From: Silybum marianum
Lineage: Eukaryota; Streptophyta; Magnoliopsida; Asterales; Asteraceae
Reading direction: 5' to 3'
DNA: 64,000 nt
NCBI GenBank assembly: GCA_036898165.1
Contig: CM072529.1
Coordinates: 12,229,001 to 12,293,000, forward strand
Made by a program: the position numbers and the translations under genes. The notes beneath the pieces are model-generated. The model was not told the origin of the DNA and ran no database searches. It saw only the letters and a list, made by a program, of their open reading frames with translations. Shown piece by piece: positions 34,670 through 45,835 of the stretch; position 1 is the first letter of the stretch; each line of letters begins with the position of its first letter.

Positions 34670-34880
34670 GGGGGAGTTCAGGGGAAAACACTAAAAAAAA
34701 CTGAATAACACCCTGAGAGAACCCGCCATCTAGACGATATTTTATTTCTATGCATCAATGCATATATATGCATTAGTGCATATAAACAAATGCATGTTAG
34801 GGCATATCTTCTAGATGGAAGTCTCTCAAGGTGTTATTCAATTTTCTTCTTTTTTGACATTTTCCCCTTAACCTGACCCT
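34670..34880. mobile_element. MITE family B copy 3
   Basis: Left: GAGTTCAGGGGAAAACAC, then AACCCGCCATCTAGACG. Right: TCTAGATGGAAGTCTC, then CATTTTCCCCTTAACCTGAC. The centre is TGCATCAATGCATATATATG. It is flanked by (TA)n on both sides, with a G-rich stretch at the left. Confidence 0.78.
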
Positions 34881-34902
34881 ATATATATATATATATAGAG
34901 AG

Positions 34903-35113
34903 AGAAAAGATTCAAATGAGAACTTTGCATTTTTAAAGGAACAAAAGGACACTTGTAGATCACATATGATGTGGGTCCCACATAATATTAAATCATTTTT
35001 GATTTAATATTAAATCAGAAATGATTTAATATTATGTAGGTCCCACATCATATGTGATCCACATAGGTGTTCCTTTATTCCTTTAAATTTACAAAGTTCT
35101 CATTTGAACCTGC

Positions 35114-35116
<3 letters not shown>
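34903..35116. mobile_element. MITE family A copy 6
   Basis: Left end GATTCAAATGAGAACTTTGC and right end CAAAGTTCTCATTTGAACC. Arms GATCACATATGATGTGGGTC and mirror. Flanked by (TA)n/(AG)n and (CT)n/(TA)n. Confidence 0.8.
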
Positions 35117-35143
<27 letters not shown>

Positions 35144-35144
<1 letters not shown>

Positions 35145-35355
35145 ATACGAAGGTTAATGCGAGGAGAGTAACAATTTACGAGAATGCGAGGACAATCCTC
35201 AACCAATCATTTTTGTACATGAAAATTTTCATGTACAAAATCATATATGATTTTGTACAAAATCATAAATGATCTTATATTATGTGGGACCCACATCATA
35301 TGTGATCCACAATTTGTTCCTTTAAGAAGAAGTGGTTCTCATTTTATCTCTTCCT
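35144..35355. mobile_element. chimeric MITE (left half family E, right half family A)
   Basis: The left half is the family E terminus: CGAAGGTTAATGCGAGGAG, then AGTAACAATTTACGAGAATG and ATTTTGTACATGAAAATTTT. The right half is family A: TTATGTGGGACCCACATCAT, then ATCCACAATTTGTTCC and GTGGTTCTCATTTTATC. The switch lies at AAATCATAAATGAT, a word occurring near the centres of both families. (TA)n flanks both sides. Confidence 0.75.
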
Positions 35356-35374
35356 ATATATATATATATATATA

Positions 35375-35650
35375 GGGGAGCGATAATACGAGAACCACTC
35401 ATTTTTAATGGAATAAATGAACACTTTGTGAAGCACATATGATACGGGTCCCACATAATATTAAATTATATTAAATAAAAAATGATTTAATATTATGTGG
35501 GACTCACATCATATGTGATCCAAACGTATCCTTTTATTATTTTAAATTTACAAAGTGATTTAATATTATGTAGGACACACATCATATGTGGTCCACAAAA
35601 ATATTTTTTTATTCTTTTAAAAAATAAGTGGTTATCGTATGATCCCTCCG
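35375..35650. mobile_element. MITE family A copy 7 with a doubled right arm
   Basis: A complete but degraded family A element (left AATACGAGAACCACTC; arms with GATACGGGTCCCACATAA) ends at TAAATTTACAAAG. It is followed by a second right arm (GATTTAATATTATGTAGGAC, then TATGTGGTCCACAAAAATA) and the terminus TATCGTATGATCCCTCCG. This may be one element inserted in another, or an internal duplication. Confidence 0.65.
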
Positions 35651-35682
35651 TGTGTGTATATATATAGATATATATATATATA

Positions 35683-35780
35683 TCGACGAATAGTCATTGG
35701 TGGAAAAAATGGGCAAATTCGATAGACTTTTCGCGATAACAATGTCCTTTATATGAAATCAATGACAACAATTTTGTTTG
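35683..35780. repeat. repeat block in the KO copy 1 upstream region
   Basis: Nearly the same as 3163-3263 (starts CGACGAATAGTCATTGGTGG, ends ACAATTTTGTTTG). It lies between the last (TA)n tract of the MITE series and the short 5' sequence that KO copy 1 shares with KO copy 2. The (TA)n run at 35656-35684 is the nearest TATA-like sequence to KO copy 1. Confidence 0.7.
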
Positions 35781-35849
35781 GAAAACGCAATAATCACCAA
35801 CCATCTTCTTCCTTTGTTTTTCCGGTCAAAAACATCAAAGAAACAAAAG

Positions 35850-37023
35850 ATGGATGTGCAATCGGTGACGGCGTCGGCAATAGCATTTGGTAGTCCGGCG
35901 GTTGCCGTGGCAGTAGTCGGAGGTCTTTTTTTCAGAAGTTTTCTCTCTAATCATCAACCTAATAATCTCCCTACTGTTCCTGGTACGCCTCTGCTCTTTT
36001 CTTCTTATCCATCTTACCTTTTGTCGTCAAAAGTTGTGTATAGCTTTAACCAACTTCAATATATATATATATATATATATATAATTGCAGAGGTACCAGG
36101 AGTGCCATTGTTAGGGAATTTGCTTCAGTTGAAAGAGAAGAAACCATACAAAACTTTTACAAAATGGGCTGAAACTTATGGACCTATTTACTCCATTAAG
36201 ACAGGAGCCACCTCCTTGGTTGTCGTTAGCTCTAATCATATTGCTAAAGAGGTAATTAGTACACTTATATCTTTTGATCCATTCATTTACTGTATCAATT
36301 AATCTGTGTTTATATATATATATATATATAGGCTATGGTGACCAGATTCGACTCCATTTCAACCAGAAAGCTTTCAAAGGCACTAATGATCCTGTCGTCT
36401 GATAAATCCATGGTCGCAATGAGTGATTATGATGACTATCACAAGACTGTCAAACGCAACTTACTCACTAGTGTCCTCGGACCAGGTGCTCGGGTTCGTG
36501 ATCGATCATAATCCAAAACCCTTTGTTTTTATTCATTCAACTTTGGTTAGCTATACAGCTAGTTACCAACTAACATTTATATATATATATGTTTGTTTAA
36601 CGATGAACTGATATCAGAACAAACATCGAGTACATAGAGACACGATGGCGAATAATCTTTCGGACAAACTTCATGCCTTGGCTTCTAGCTCTTCTCATGA
36701 ACCTATAAACCTCAGGAAACTTATCCAATCTGAACTTTTCACACTTACATTCAAACAAGTGAGTTTTTCTAACCCTTTTCGGATACATACATATATATAT
36801 ATATATAAATGAGAACCACCCCCTTCTTAAAGGAACAAAGGAACAAATTGTGGACCACATATGATTTGGGTCCCACATAATATTAAATCATTTATGATTT
36901 AATTTTAAAACATATTAAATCATAAATGATTTAATATTATGTGGGACCCACATCATATGTGATCCACAAGCGTCCCTTTGTTCCTTTAAAAATACAAAGT
37001 TCTATTTTGAACCTTACTCTATA

Positions 37024-37059
<36 letters not shown>

Positions 37060-38231
37060 ACGATCACTTATGTGTTTGAAGGATTCTCTAAACATTAACT
37101 AAATGATATATTTGCAGGTAATGGGGAAGGATGTCGAAACCATTTATGTAGGAGATCTTGGAATCACCATGGCAAAAGAGGAGCTGTTTCAGGTTTTGGT
37201 GACCGATCCGATTATGGGTGCCATAGAAGTTGATTGGAGAGATTTCTTTCCGTATCTCAAGTGGATTCCGAATAGCAGTATCGAGAAGAAAATCAAGCAA
37301 CAAGTTATCCGAAAAGATGCTGTAATGAAGGCCTTTATTCAAGAACACACAAAACGGATAGATTCTGGGGAGGTAATTAAACCATATAAGTACTAGTTCA
37401 TAATTCTTAATATTGTTGCTATAACTCGAAAACTATATATATATATATACATATTAACTTGATTTTGGTGTTCTCCGGAAAACAGTCTTTGGAAAGCTTC
37501 ATCGACTACTTATTGTCGGAGGCACAACCGTTAACAGAGAAACAACTGCTAATGTCACTTTGGGAACCGATCATCGCAACATCAGACACCACTATGGTCA
37601 CCACTGAATGGGCAATGTATGAACTCGCGAAAAACCCAAATATACAAGATCGTCTCTACGAAGAAATCCGAAATGTTTGTGTGTCAGAAAAGATCACGGA
37701 AGAGAAATTGTGCCAAATGCCATATTTATCGGCCGTTTTCCATGAAACTTTGAGAAAACATAGTCCTGTTTCGATAATACCCTTACGATATGTGCACGAG
37801 GACACAGTGCTCGGAGGGTACCATGTTCCCGCTGGGACCGAGGTTTGTTTAAAGTCGTTAATTAATAAGATATGTCACTCTTAAAATTAAATGTTGTTAA
37901 AACTAGATGTTTAATTTTGCAGCTTGCAATAAACGTTTATGGGTGTAATATGGAGAAGGGAATGTGGGAGAATCCCGAAGAGTGGAACCCAGAGAGATTT
38001 GTTGCGGAAAACGAACCAATCGACCTGCAAAGAACGATGGCTTTTGGAGGGGGGAAACGAGTATGTCCTGGGGCTATGCAGGCGATGTTGATTGCTTGCA
38101 TGAGTATCGGACGAATGGTTCAGGAGTTTGAGTGGAGACTTGATGAGGACACGGGAGAAGATGACAATACGCTTGGGCTCACAACGCAGAAACTTAATCC
38201 GATGCTTGCGGTTATAAACCCGAGAAAGTAA
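35850..38231 (+). CDS. KO: ent-kaurene oxidase, CYP701A (copy 1, complete)
   Basis: A microsomal or plastid-envelope P450 that oxidises ent-kaurene in three steps to ent-kaurenoic acid, in gibberellin synthesis. Seven exons fit GT-AG sites and keep frame: 35850-35982, 36091-36251, 36332-36493, 36618-36758, 37118-37372, 37486-37842, 37923-38231; 505 residues, against about 510 in known KO proteins. Residues 10-28 form the N-terminal hydrophobic anchor. The proline-rich hinge is LPTVPEVPGVPLLGN (40-54). The I-helix has TSDTTMVTTEW (316-326), the K-helix ETLR (371-374), PERF is at 426-429, and the haem loop is FGGGKRVCPG (444-453, Cys451). The start was chosen because MDVQSVT matches the second copy and known family starts; the open frame upstream to 35778 is not conserved. 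Intron 4 carries a MITE. No coding lesion was seen. The sequence resembles Stevia KO strongly from memory. Confidence 0.96.
36807..37020. mobile_element. MITE family A copy 8, in KO copy 1 intron 4
   Basis: It starts AAATGAGAACCACCCCCTTC (the first few terminal bases are missing), with arms GGACCACATATGATTTGGGT and mirror and the centre ATCATTTATGATTTAATTTT. It ends GTTCTATTTTGAACCTTAC. (TA)n tracts border both sides. It makes up most of the 359-nt intron and leaves both splice sites untouched. Confidence 0.82.
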
Positions 38232-40456
38232 TACCGTAATTATCGGGTTATAACCTACTTAATTATATATATATATGTGTGTGTGTGTGTTACAAGTGTT
38301 TTGGTATGGAGTGTTTCAAAGGTTACAAACCTACTTAATTAAATATATATATATATATATATGTTGGAATGTTTCAAAGGTTACAAACCTTTCAATGTTG
38401 TTTCTCCAATTATTGTTTCAAATCCTATAAAAGTGTTGTTGTGTTTTTATGAGCTTATTCACAAGTGCATGTTCATTCGATCGAATCTAAATAAATTCAT
38501 GTCATACCCATGTTCTCCATAAGGGAGACAATGCTCCTAATTGCATACACAACTGGGGGTATAAATGAGACGCCGTGCTCGAGTATCGATATGCTCGACT
38601 TAGCTCGAACTCAACTTGAAAACTTGCAAGATAGTCGTTAAAAAACTAAACTTGGCTCGAACTTGATTGCAATTTTTTGACCTCGAGGTCGAAGTAGTTT
38701 GAAGCTCAAAGTTCAACTCAAAGCAAAGCTTGAACCAAGCTCACCATTGAAATTTATGAAATTGTAAGGTCATGTCTTATAAATTATGAACTTAAGGGTG
38801 TTCTCTTAAATTTATAAAACTAAGGGGATGCCCCTCAATCTTCTTCGTAAAAAAACAAAGTTATGAACTCTATTTACCTCTGCCTCTTTTTATAACATGA
38901 TGGATGTCGAGTACGGCAAATAATAAAATTTATAAATTAGGCGTATTAACTTTAAACACAACAAATTGTGATAGTAATAAGTAGGGTAGTCTCCTCAAGG
39001 ACTCGGTGTAAACCGTAAGTTCAAGATGTAATCAATGCAATTTCGTTATAGACATTATATATAGAGGGTGGGGGGGGTTGATTTATAAACAAGTCAAACA
39101 TGCAAAATGAATTAAGAATTTTAAACAATAGATAAAAGAGACTAGGAATGAGTATCAATCGACCAATCCTTTGGATTAGATATCATTAACTCAAACCATT
39201 TTCTAAAAAGAGGCCAAATTGGCTAGAACATCAACACTCATAGATGCTCATTTCGTACAAAAGTTGATTGTTTAAATTAGATTATATGATCCGACAACAT
39301 CAACATTTAACATAAATGTCAATCACGTGTTTTCTGCTAATTAGATGAATCGAAAAGCAATTACGGGCTTCAAGGTTTATCTAGCAACTTGAAATTGACT
39401 CATAAATAACAAGGAAGCCTACTTGAAATACCTAACTCAAAACGAAGAACAATTAACCGTAAGATTGTATAAAAAAAACTTGTAATGATATTTAAAGCCC
39501 AAAATAGATCTTAACGAATCCAAGTTCAAAATAGATTACATACGCATTGCTGGATATTAAAAGATTAGCCACTCATATTTAAAATCTAAAAACCAAATGT
39601 AGTTACAAGTTTCAGACGATTTGCAGAATTGAAATACATGAAAGAACCCTAGAAATTATGTCCAGAATCTGGAAACCGACTTCTTGTCCTTTCCGAAATT
39701 CTTCTTTTTGGGACACCTCTAATACTGGGCCTCAAATCTTTTCTTGTTTTTTTATCTCTTCTGGACTTGGGCTGAAACGTGAACTGACATTTTTTTTTGT
39801 TTCCGTAGCTTACAATGAAAAACCAATAAAAAGAGCAAATAAAAACCTTACAAGCCGTGGGCTTTATTTAACATTATTTGACTTTTATGCTTAGTCCATA
39901 TATGTCCAGTCCTATAATTCTTTGAAATATTTGTCTTATTTGTATTTGAATCCATCTTTTTGACACATCTTAACAACCATAATAAAAGGAGATCTATTAG
40001 CAATTAAAACATGATGAAACGCAAGAGATCCGATATAAAAGTAAGACTAAATATGCATTTATGGTAACACATGTTAAGCCTTCCTTTAGTATCTTTTTCT
40101 AATGTGGGCCAACTTCTCCGACACTATATCTTTTCCATTCACCTCCAATATAGAAAAACTTTACCGACACTTTTATAGTTGTTTTAATTATGATTTTAAT
40201 TAAAAAGTTGATTAGTTTTTATACTTAATAAATTCTCAATTTTGTGCAATCATATAAAAATATAAGACATTTTTATTATTATTGCGCTTTACATTTTATA
40301 TTAATAAACCTAATTTTATTTTAAAATTAGTCATATATAAAAAAAATCGAGTATCTCACGAGTTTTTCGAATCGAGTATTGGGCAGCTCGACTCGACTCG
40401 TTAATATGTTGAGTCGAGCTCGAGCTCCAGTATTGACGGAGTTTTGACCGAGTCGA
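38232..40456. other. KO copy 1 3' flank and unclassified intergenic sequence
   Basis: 38232-38450 is the probable 3' UTR, with (TA)n/(TG)n tracts and an imperfect duplication of AAAGGTTACAAACCTACTTAATT. From about 38555 (GGGGGTATAAATGAG) to 38760, and again at 40345-40456, there are repeated GCTCGAC/GTCGAGC words like the subterminal motifs of hAT-type elements. They may be two parts of one element whose right end was lost to the gypsy 3 insertion. 38800-40340 shows no gene; small ORFs there have no recognisable domain. Confidence 0.45.
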
Positions 40457-42772
40457 TGTAACACCCGAAATTTTCGCTACTATCTTCCAACGCGGGTTCA
40501 TCTATAAATTTAGTTCTTTAAGGTTTAAATTAAGCTCATTCGAATGTTTTTGGGTGTTTTAGTGTTGGCGCTTCAAAACTCAAGGTAATGATTGGTTAAG
40601 GAGAAAAAAATGGGTCAAGCTGGTTACGAAGTGAGTTTCAGAGCTAAAACTAGCCTATTTAGTAGCCAACACTTCTGATTGCCCGGGGCTGGTTAGGTTG
40701 CTAGTTGTAACCAGCAAAACAACTACCCAACACTCTTGTTTGCCCGGACTGTTAGTTTGCTAGTTATAACCAGCGAACTAGCTAGCGAACGCCTCTGTTC
40801 AGAGTCTTTAAGAACCGAAAATTGGGGTCTTCCTCATTTTAACCATATCTCTCTCAATTTTGCTCCGATTTGGGTGACTTGGGTTTCTATGGATTCGTAT
40901 TTTGAAGCTCTTTAACATGGAAACAAAGATGGTTAAAGGTTATGAGTTTATTTTGGAGTTCATAGAAGTGAAGGTAAGATCATATCTTTGGTCATTTGAA
41001 TCTAGGGTTTGGTTCTTTTGCACGAACACCCCTCATTCACTCTTGGGTTCACTTTGTTGCATGTTTTGGGAGATAAGGAGATGTTCTTGAAGGATTCACA
41101 TCATAGATTTAGATGTTTAGCTTGAGGATGTAGGTTTCCATCTTTGGAAGCTCAAGATTAGAGTAAAACCTAGATTTAGCTTAAATCTAGCAAGATGAGT
41201 TCAAGTTACTTTGTGAAAACTATGTACATGCCAAAGATGTCCATTTTGAAGTATTAACATGTTTACTTACTAGTTATCAAATGTGTTAAGTATTTGATGA
41301 AATTTACTTACATTGTGTTCTTGGGTTAATACATCTTGAAAATGCATATATTTGGGGTACTTGCATATTTTGTCAAATAAATCACAAGTGTGAGTTGTTT
41401 TAATGTCTTATCTCATAAATGGGGTCTCTTGGTGTGATATGCATTGTTGGAGTTTCTGATCTTATAAAGCGTTTGGAAAATACACATAATTGCATTATTA
41501 GGTATTTTGGAAATAATGGAGTATGAGTTCATTTGGAAAATGGTTTGTCCCAACCCAAAGATGTTTGTTTTGGATAATTACATAAGTGTTGAGTTGTTGA
41601 GATTTAGCTCGGTTTGACAAAAAGAGTCTTGGGGACATTTGTCCAATTTAAATTGCTATATGTCAAGCTTTTAAAGTTATATGCAATATTAAGGCATATC
41701 TATTTTATATATTACTTGTTTTTGGTGCATTAGTCATTCATGTAGCATCGTGTAATGTTAAGGCTAGAATGTAATGGATCCATAGGCATATAAGTCAGTC
41801 TTAAATCGGGATAGTCTTCCCTTTTAGTTATTTATGGAGGTCGTATCTTTTAGTTATTATTGGTCGGTGCTAGTAGCCATGGATCCTTTACATGAGTTCT
41901 TAGCTAGGATCATTGGAGGCCATAACTTCGAGTTATTATTAGTCGGTGACAATAGCCATTGATCCTTAGCGCGAGCTCTTGATTGGAATCATCGAAGGCC
42001 ATAACCTTGAGTTACTATTGGTCTGTGCCAATAGCCATTGATTACTAGAAGAAACTTTTAACATTAAAAAATGGCTCACTTACGTGTTCCGTCAATATAA
42101 AAGATAAATCAGGTCTCCCTGATTATCTTTGGATATTTTATACCCTTCCAAGGGTAACCGTGAGTTAATTGTTTATAATAGTTGATTAAAGAAACCTTTA
42201 CTGTTTCTAATGTATATGACTTTATTTTTTGATTGCGGGAGTATTGGGTTTGATCTCACGTTAAATGGATGATTTAGTTCAGGGTGTTTCTTCAAGAAAA
42301 TGGTGGATCTTGGGAAGGATGTCGTGTTCATTTTAATACATTTCCTTTTTAGAAATTATGATTCAAATAACATCTTTCCAGGTTACGGTCTTATATAAAT
42401 AATTAAAATTTTTGAACTCACTAGGCGTTAAGTCTAACCCTTTTTATTTGTCGACATGTGCATCAGGTCCTCGTTGAGGTTGGTTCTAGCGAAACCGTGA
42501 TGAGATGAGTGCTAGTTAGAGGCTCAAGAAGATTTTAGTTACTCGCTGACGTCTTCTGCAATTGGAGATAGCGACGATCATTTGGTTTTAGTAACACCCG
42601 ACCTTGACTTAGTCTTTACCTATGACTTAGTCTATCATGTATTGATGTTGAACTTAGATTTAATATTCGAGGTACTCCAAGTAATGACTAATGGAAAGGG
42701 AATATATCCTTTATTTATCGTATTTATGGAAATTTTACTTTAGTCGATCTTTCCAAATTTGAGGGTGTTACA
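40457..42772 (+). repeat. gypsy 3 5' LTR
   Basis: Starts TGTAACACCCGAAATTTTCG and ends TTGAGGGTGTTACA. It carries palindromic TTGCTAGTTATAACCAGCGA-type repeats (40680-40790) and a three-unit 79-bp tandem repeat (41836-42060). It contains the empty site for the CACTA element found in the other LTR (near 42213). ORF 40902-41090 is LTR sequence. Confidence 0.9.
41836..42060 (+). repeat. 79-bp tandem repeat, three units, in gypsy 3 5' LTR
   Basis: Units begin near 41836, 41915 and 41994. Each has GGAGGCCATAAC, then GAGTTATTATTGGTCGGTG and CCAATAGCCATTGATC. The part ATTGGTCGGTGCCAAT is a short palindrome. The same three units occur in the 3' LTR at 47180-47410. Confidence 0.8.
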
Positions 42773-42786
42773 AGTTGGTATCAAAT
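42773..42786 (+). other. gypsy 3 primer binding site
   Basis: AGTTGGTATCAAAT follows the LTR end. It is a near match to the tRNA-Met-type TTGGTATCAGAGC site with one or two mutations. Confidence 0.7.
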
Positions 42787-45700
42787 CATAAGTTTGAGAG
42801 ATTTAGGTATTGACTTTCGATGCCTAGACTCAAACTAGCATATTTCTAAGTGATCGTATGTGAGATGTCACGATTAGACACTTTAAGATAGGATGTTTGA
42901 GGTTAATAGATGCACTAGAACTGAAAATCATGATGACGGTAACGAAGACCCACGTGTGAGGTAAATTTGTATTCTCACTTGGCCGGTGTTAAAATGAATT
43001 TACAGTTATGTGTGTGTGCTTGAGTCGCCTTGTTGTGATGGTCGATGGGGTAGTGAATAAGTTCTCATTAGGTAACCGTTGAAAGAATTGATGTTAGTAG
43101 CATTGTCATTTTGGTGGCAACTAAGTACGGTGATTATGTTAAGTCAATCATTTTTGGGTCAGAAATAATGGTTAGTTATGAACCATAAGCTTGTCGAAAT
43201 TAACATTATTCCGAGAGGAATTTGTAAGTAATGAATCTAGTTGTGAATATCGGTCTTAAGATATGAAGCCTTCCAATGTCGGTTTGTGGCTGGTAGACTT
43301 GGTGAGTGTGGTTTTAAGACTTCGGGTCCCGACCAGATGCATGCACGGTATTTATTCAGTTATTTCTGAAAATAAGTTGCATGAATGATTTCGTATTTAA
43401 AGAAACTTTGTACTTGTCAGGTTAATAATCTTGAGGAATGTTTTGGCACACCCGAGAGTATAGCCCACATTTTGAAATTTTGGAATTGTTTTGGTTACGT
43501 AGATCGCATACAAGTTTTATTAATAGATTTCTTTATATTATTTTACTACCATTGCATAATTTTGAAATAAATGTTGCTAGCTAGTTTAAAATTTAAACTT
43601 ACAGGAATTGTATAGTTCATTCCCTAAAAGTCATAGAAATATTTTGTTTTATTTTTGAGAAATTAATTTGTGTATGAGAGTTTCGGGGTCAAGTTTGAAT
43701 TGCATGAAACTACTATATCTCCTACAGTTGATTGCAAGTTTTATTGGAATTATGTTTTTGATGTTTTACGATTCAAGGATTTAACTCGGAATTTAAACGT
43801 AATTGATTTGTTGTTTGCATTGCGTATGGAAAGTTTTTAGGAACCTCATTTACTTGGTATTTAATCGATTTTGGTAAAGGAGTCTTGATAACTTTTATTT
43901 AAATTACTTTCCTTCGGCTTAATTCTAGTTTGGGATCTAATTATTATGTGTGAGTTGCATACGTACTTTATTCGAGTTATCTTCGCAATTCCATTAATAT
44001 TGTCAACATTATTAGAAGACGCAAGCATATTGTTACTTGGCTTTAAAAAAAATCAAGTCTAAATGATTTCATTTTGTAACCAAAGCGAATGCGTATATCG
44101 TTTTACTAGTTTTGAGAAATAAATTGATGCATGCGAGTCTTGTTGGGGAATTTTACTTTTTGCCGTTGTATGGCTAAAAGAGACAATTTTGGAAGCTTTA
44201 TGTTGTGTAATTCCTCTTTGGAAATTTTGTACAAACATTTTGTTCCACACTATTTTAGTGCATTAATTTATTTTACATACTTGGCATAAATAAATGCATG
44301 TTAGGACTGTAGCTGTCCATTTGAAAAATCTATTAAGCATATTTTAGTTATTGTCATTATTGGTTGAGTACTGATCAACCAGCTTTCAAGATGATTTTAT
44401 ATGCATGATTTTTGTGGCTACTTTGCACGATTACCTAGTTATGGTAGATTTTTTTTATGCATGCGTAAAATGATTATAAAGATTTCAAGTTTGGCAAATC
44501 TTTTGAATTTATAAATTGACACATTTGTTGAGTCTTATCTTTCAAAAATATTGAACTCGTTAGATCCATAAAGGTAAACCTTTTATGAAAGGAGGGGTAA
44601 TTAAGGAGTAGAGGAGTCTTTGGGAATTGAATTGTCGGATGATCCGACTTATGGTTCGTTTTGGATTTTGGGGTTCTCCCTAAAAGGGTCAGTTCACATA
44701 TGATCGATTAAGGTATTAGATTTATGTATCATCCAGTTATTTAAGTAATGGTCTTTTGTTTCAACGATCTTCGGGTTAAAATCTTGTGCGATTGCTTGCT
44801 TCTGGTTGAATATGTTTTGTTGGGTGAGTCGGGGCGACATCATTTTGAATATCGGTGGTGCAACGTCTTGTGGTACGATCATTTTAGGATCTTAATAGTC
44901 AACTATTGGTTTCGAGGTCAAGGACTATAAGAGTACTTAGGTTGCTTCAGTTGAATCCAAGTAAACTTTTGCAAGTTATAAGTGGTAAATTTGAGGAGAT
45001 TAGATTTGGTAGCCAGTGATGAATGGATTTGACCAATTGTGTTACTAAGAAAGTTTGAGAGTTCTTTGTAGTTTGGCGTGTATTGTGAGAGTTTGGATTT
45101 TGGTTTCACGATTGCGTTGAACTGGTCAAAATTAATGAACACTAGTTTCGTCATGAAGGGGTTGATTAAACTACTGTGGTAATGATTATTGGAGAAATTG
45201 ATGTCCATGTTAAGGTAGACTTTAAGAGGGAATCTTACATTTAAAGGGAGTTTGATTAGTGGCAGTTAAGATACTGACGCAAGAGTGGTCTATTAAGAAA
45301 TGTTTGTGCAGGATTCCTTTACCATCCGGGTAAAGTCGATAGGAAAGTGAGTAATCAGATTCGAATGGAGTTTCTCGGTTTATAATCCGATGAGATTTTG
45401 TGAAAAGTATCGAAGGGTTGAATGCACATGGGAAACGTATCCCCGATGATAGAGGTTGTTAGAAGATTTTAAGAGTAAATTCACTTATGGAGTTTTCGTG
45501 GAACTGGGAAGTTGAGGTCCAAAGCTACCCTTAAGTTACTAGGAATCCCATAACGTTGGGAGACAATCGAGATCATATGGTTAAAAAGTATTCCAACAAT
45601 GTTCAGCGTTCACCGTGAGAATAGTGTAACATGTCTAGCTGAAAATTGGATGTGGGAATCAACGTGGAAATCGTCATCGTGGCCTCAATAAGAGATTTCA

Positions 45701-45820
45701 GACTCCATTTCGAGTTGATGCATTTTAGTGACACTCTCGTAGGAAGGGAGTCATTTGAGTTTGCAAAATAAGGTTATTTGGGTATTTGGCATTTCTAGAT
45801 TTCGAGGACGGAATCTCCTT
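42787..45820 (+). other. gypsy 3 internal region without recognisable coding sequence
   Basis: Small ORFs are scattered (for example 43385-43570 and 44748-44930) and none has a known domain. The first part (about 42900-43030) parallels gypsy 2 just inside its primer site. The phrase ACTAGAACTGAAAATCATGA near 42915 may be an eroded gag start like the RTRSRNE start of gypsy 1. The end (45790-45820: TTTCGAGGACGGAATC) matches the end of coding or pre-PPT sequence in gypsy 1 and 2. Confidence 0.5.
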
Positions 45821-45835
45821 TAAGGTTGGGAGGAT
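45821..45835 (+). other. gypsy 3 polypurine tract
   Basis: TAAGGTTGGGAGGAT lies immediately before the 3' LTR start TGTAACACC, as in gypsy 1. Confidence 0.75.

Noticed and set aside
35778..35849. Upstream in-frame ATG for KO copy 1 giving 24 extra residues
   Set aside because: The extra stretch is not present in copy 2 and lies partly in the dispersed repeat. The start at 35850 matches copy 2 (60880) and the usual N-terminus of KO proteins.
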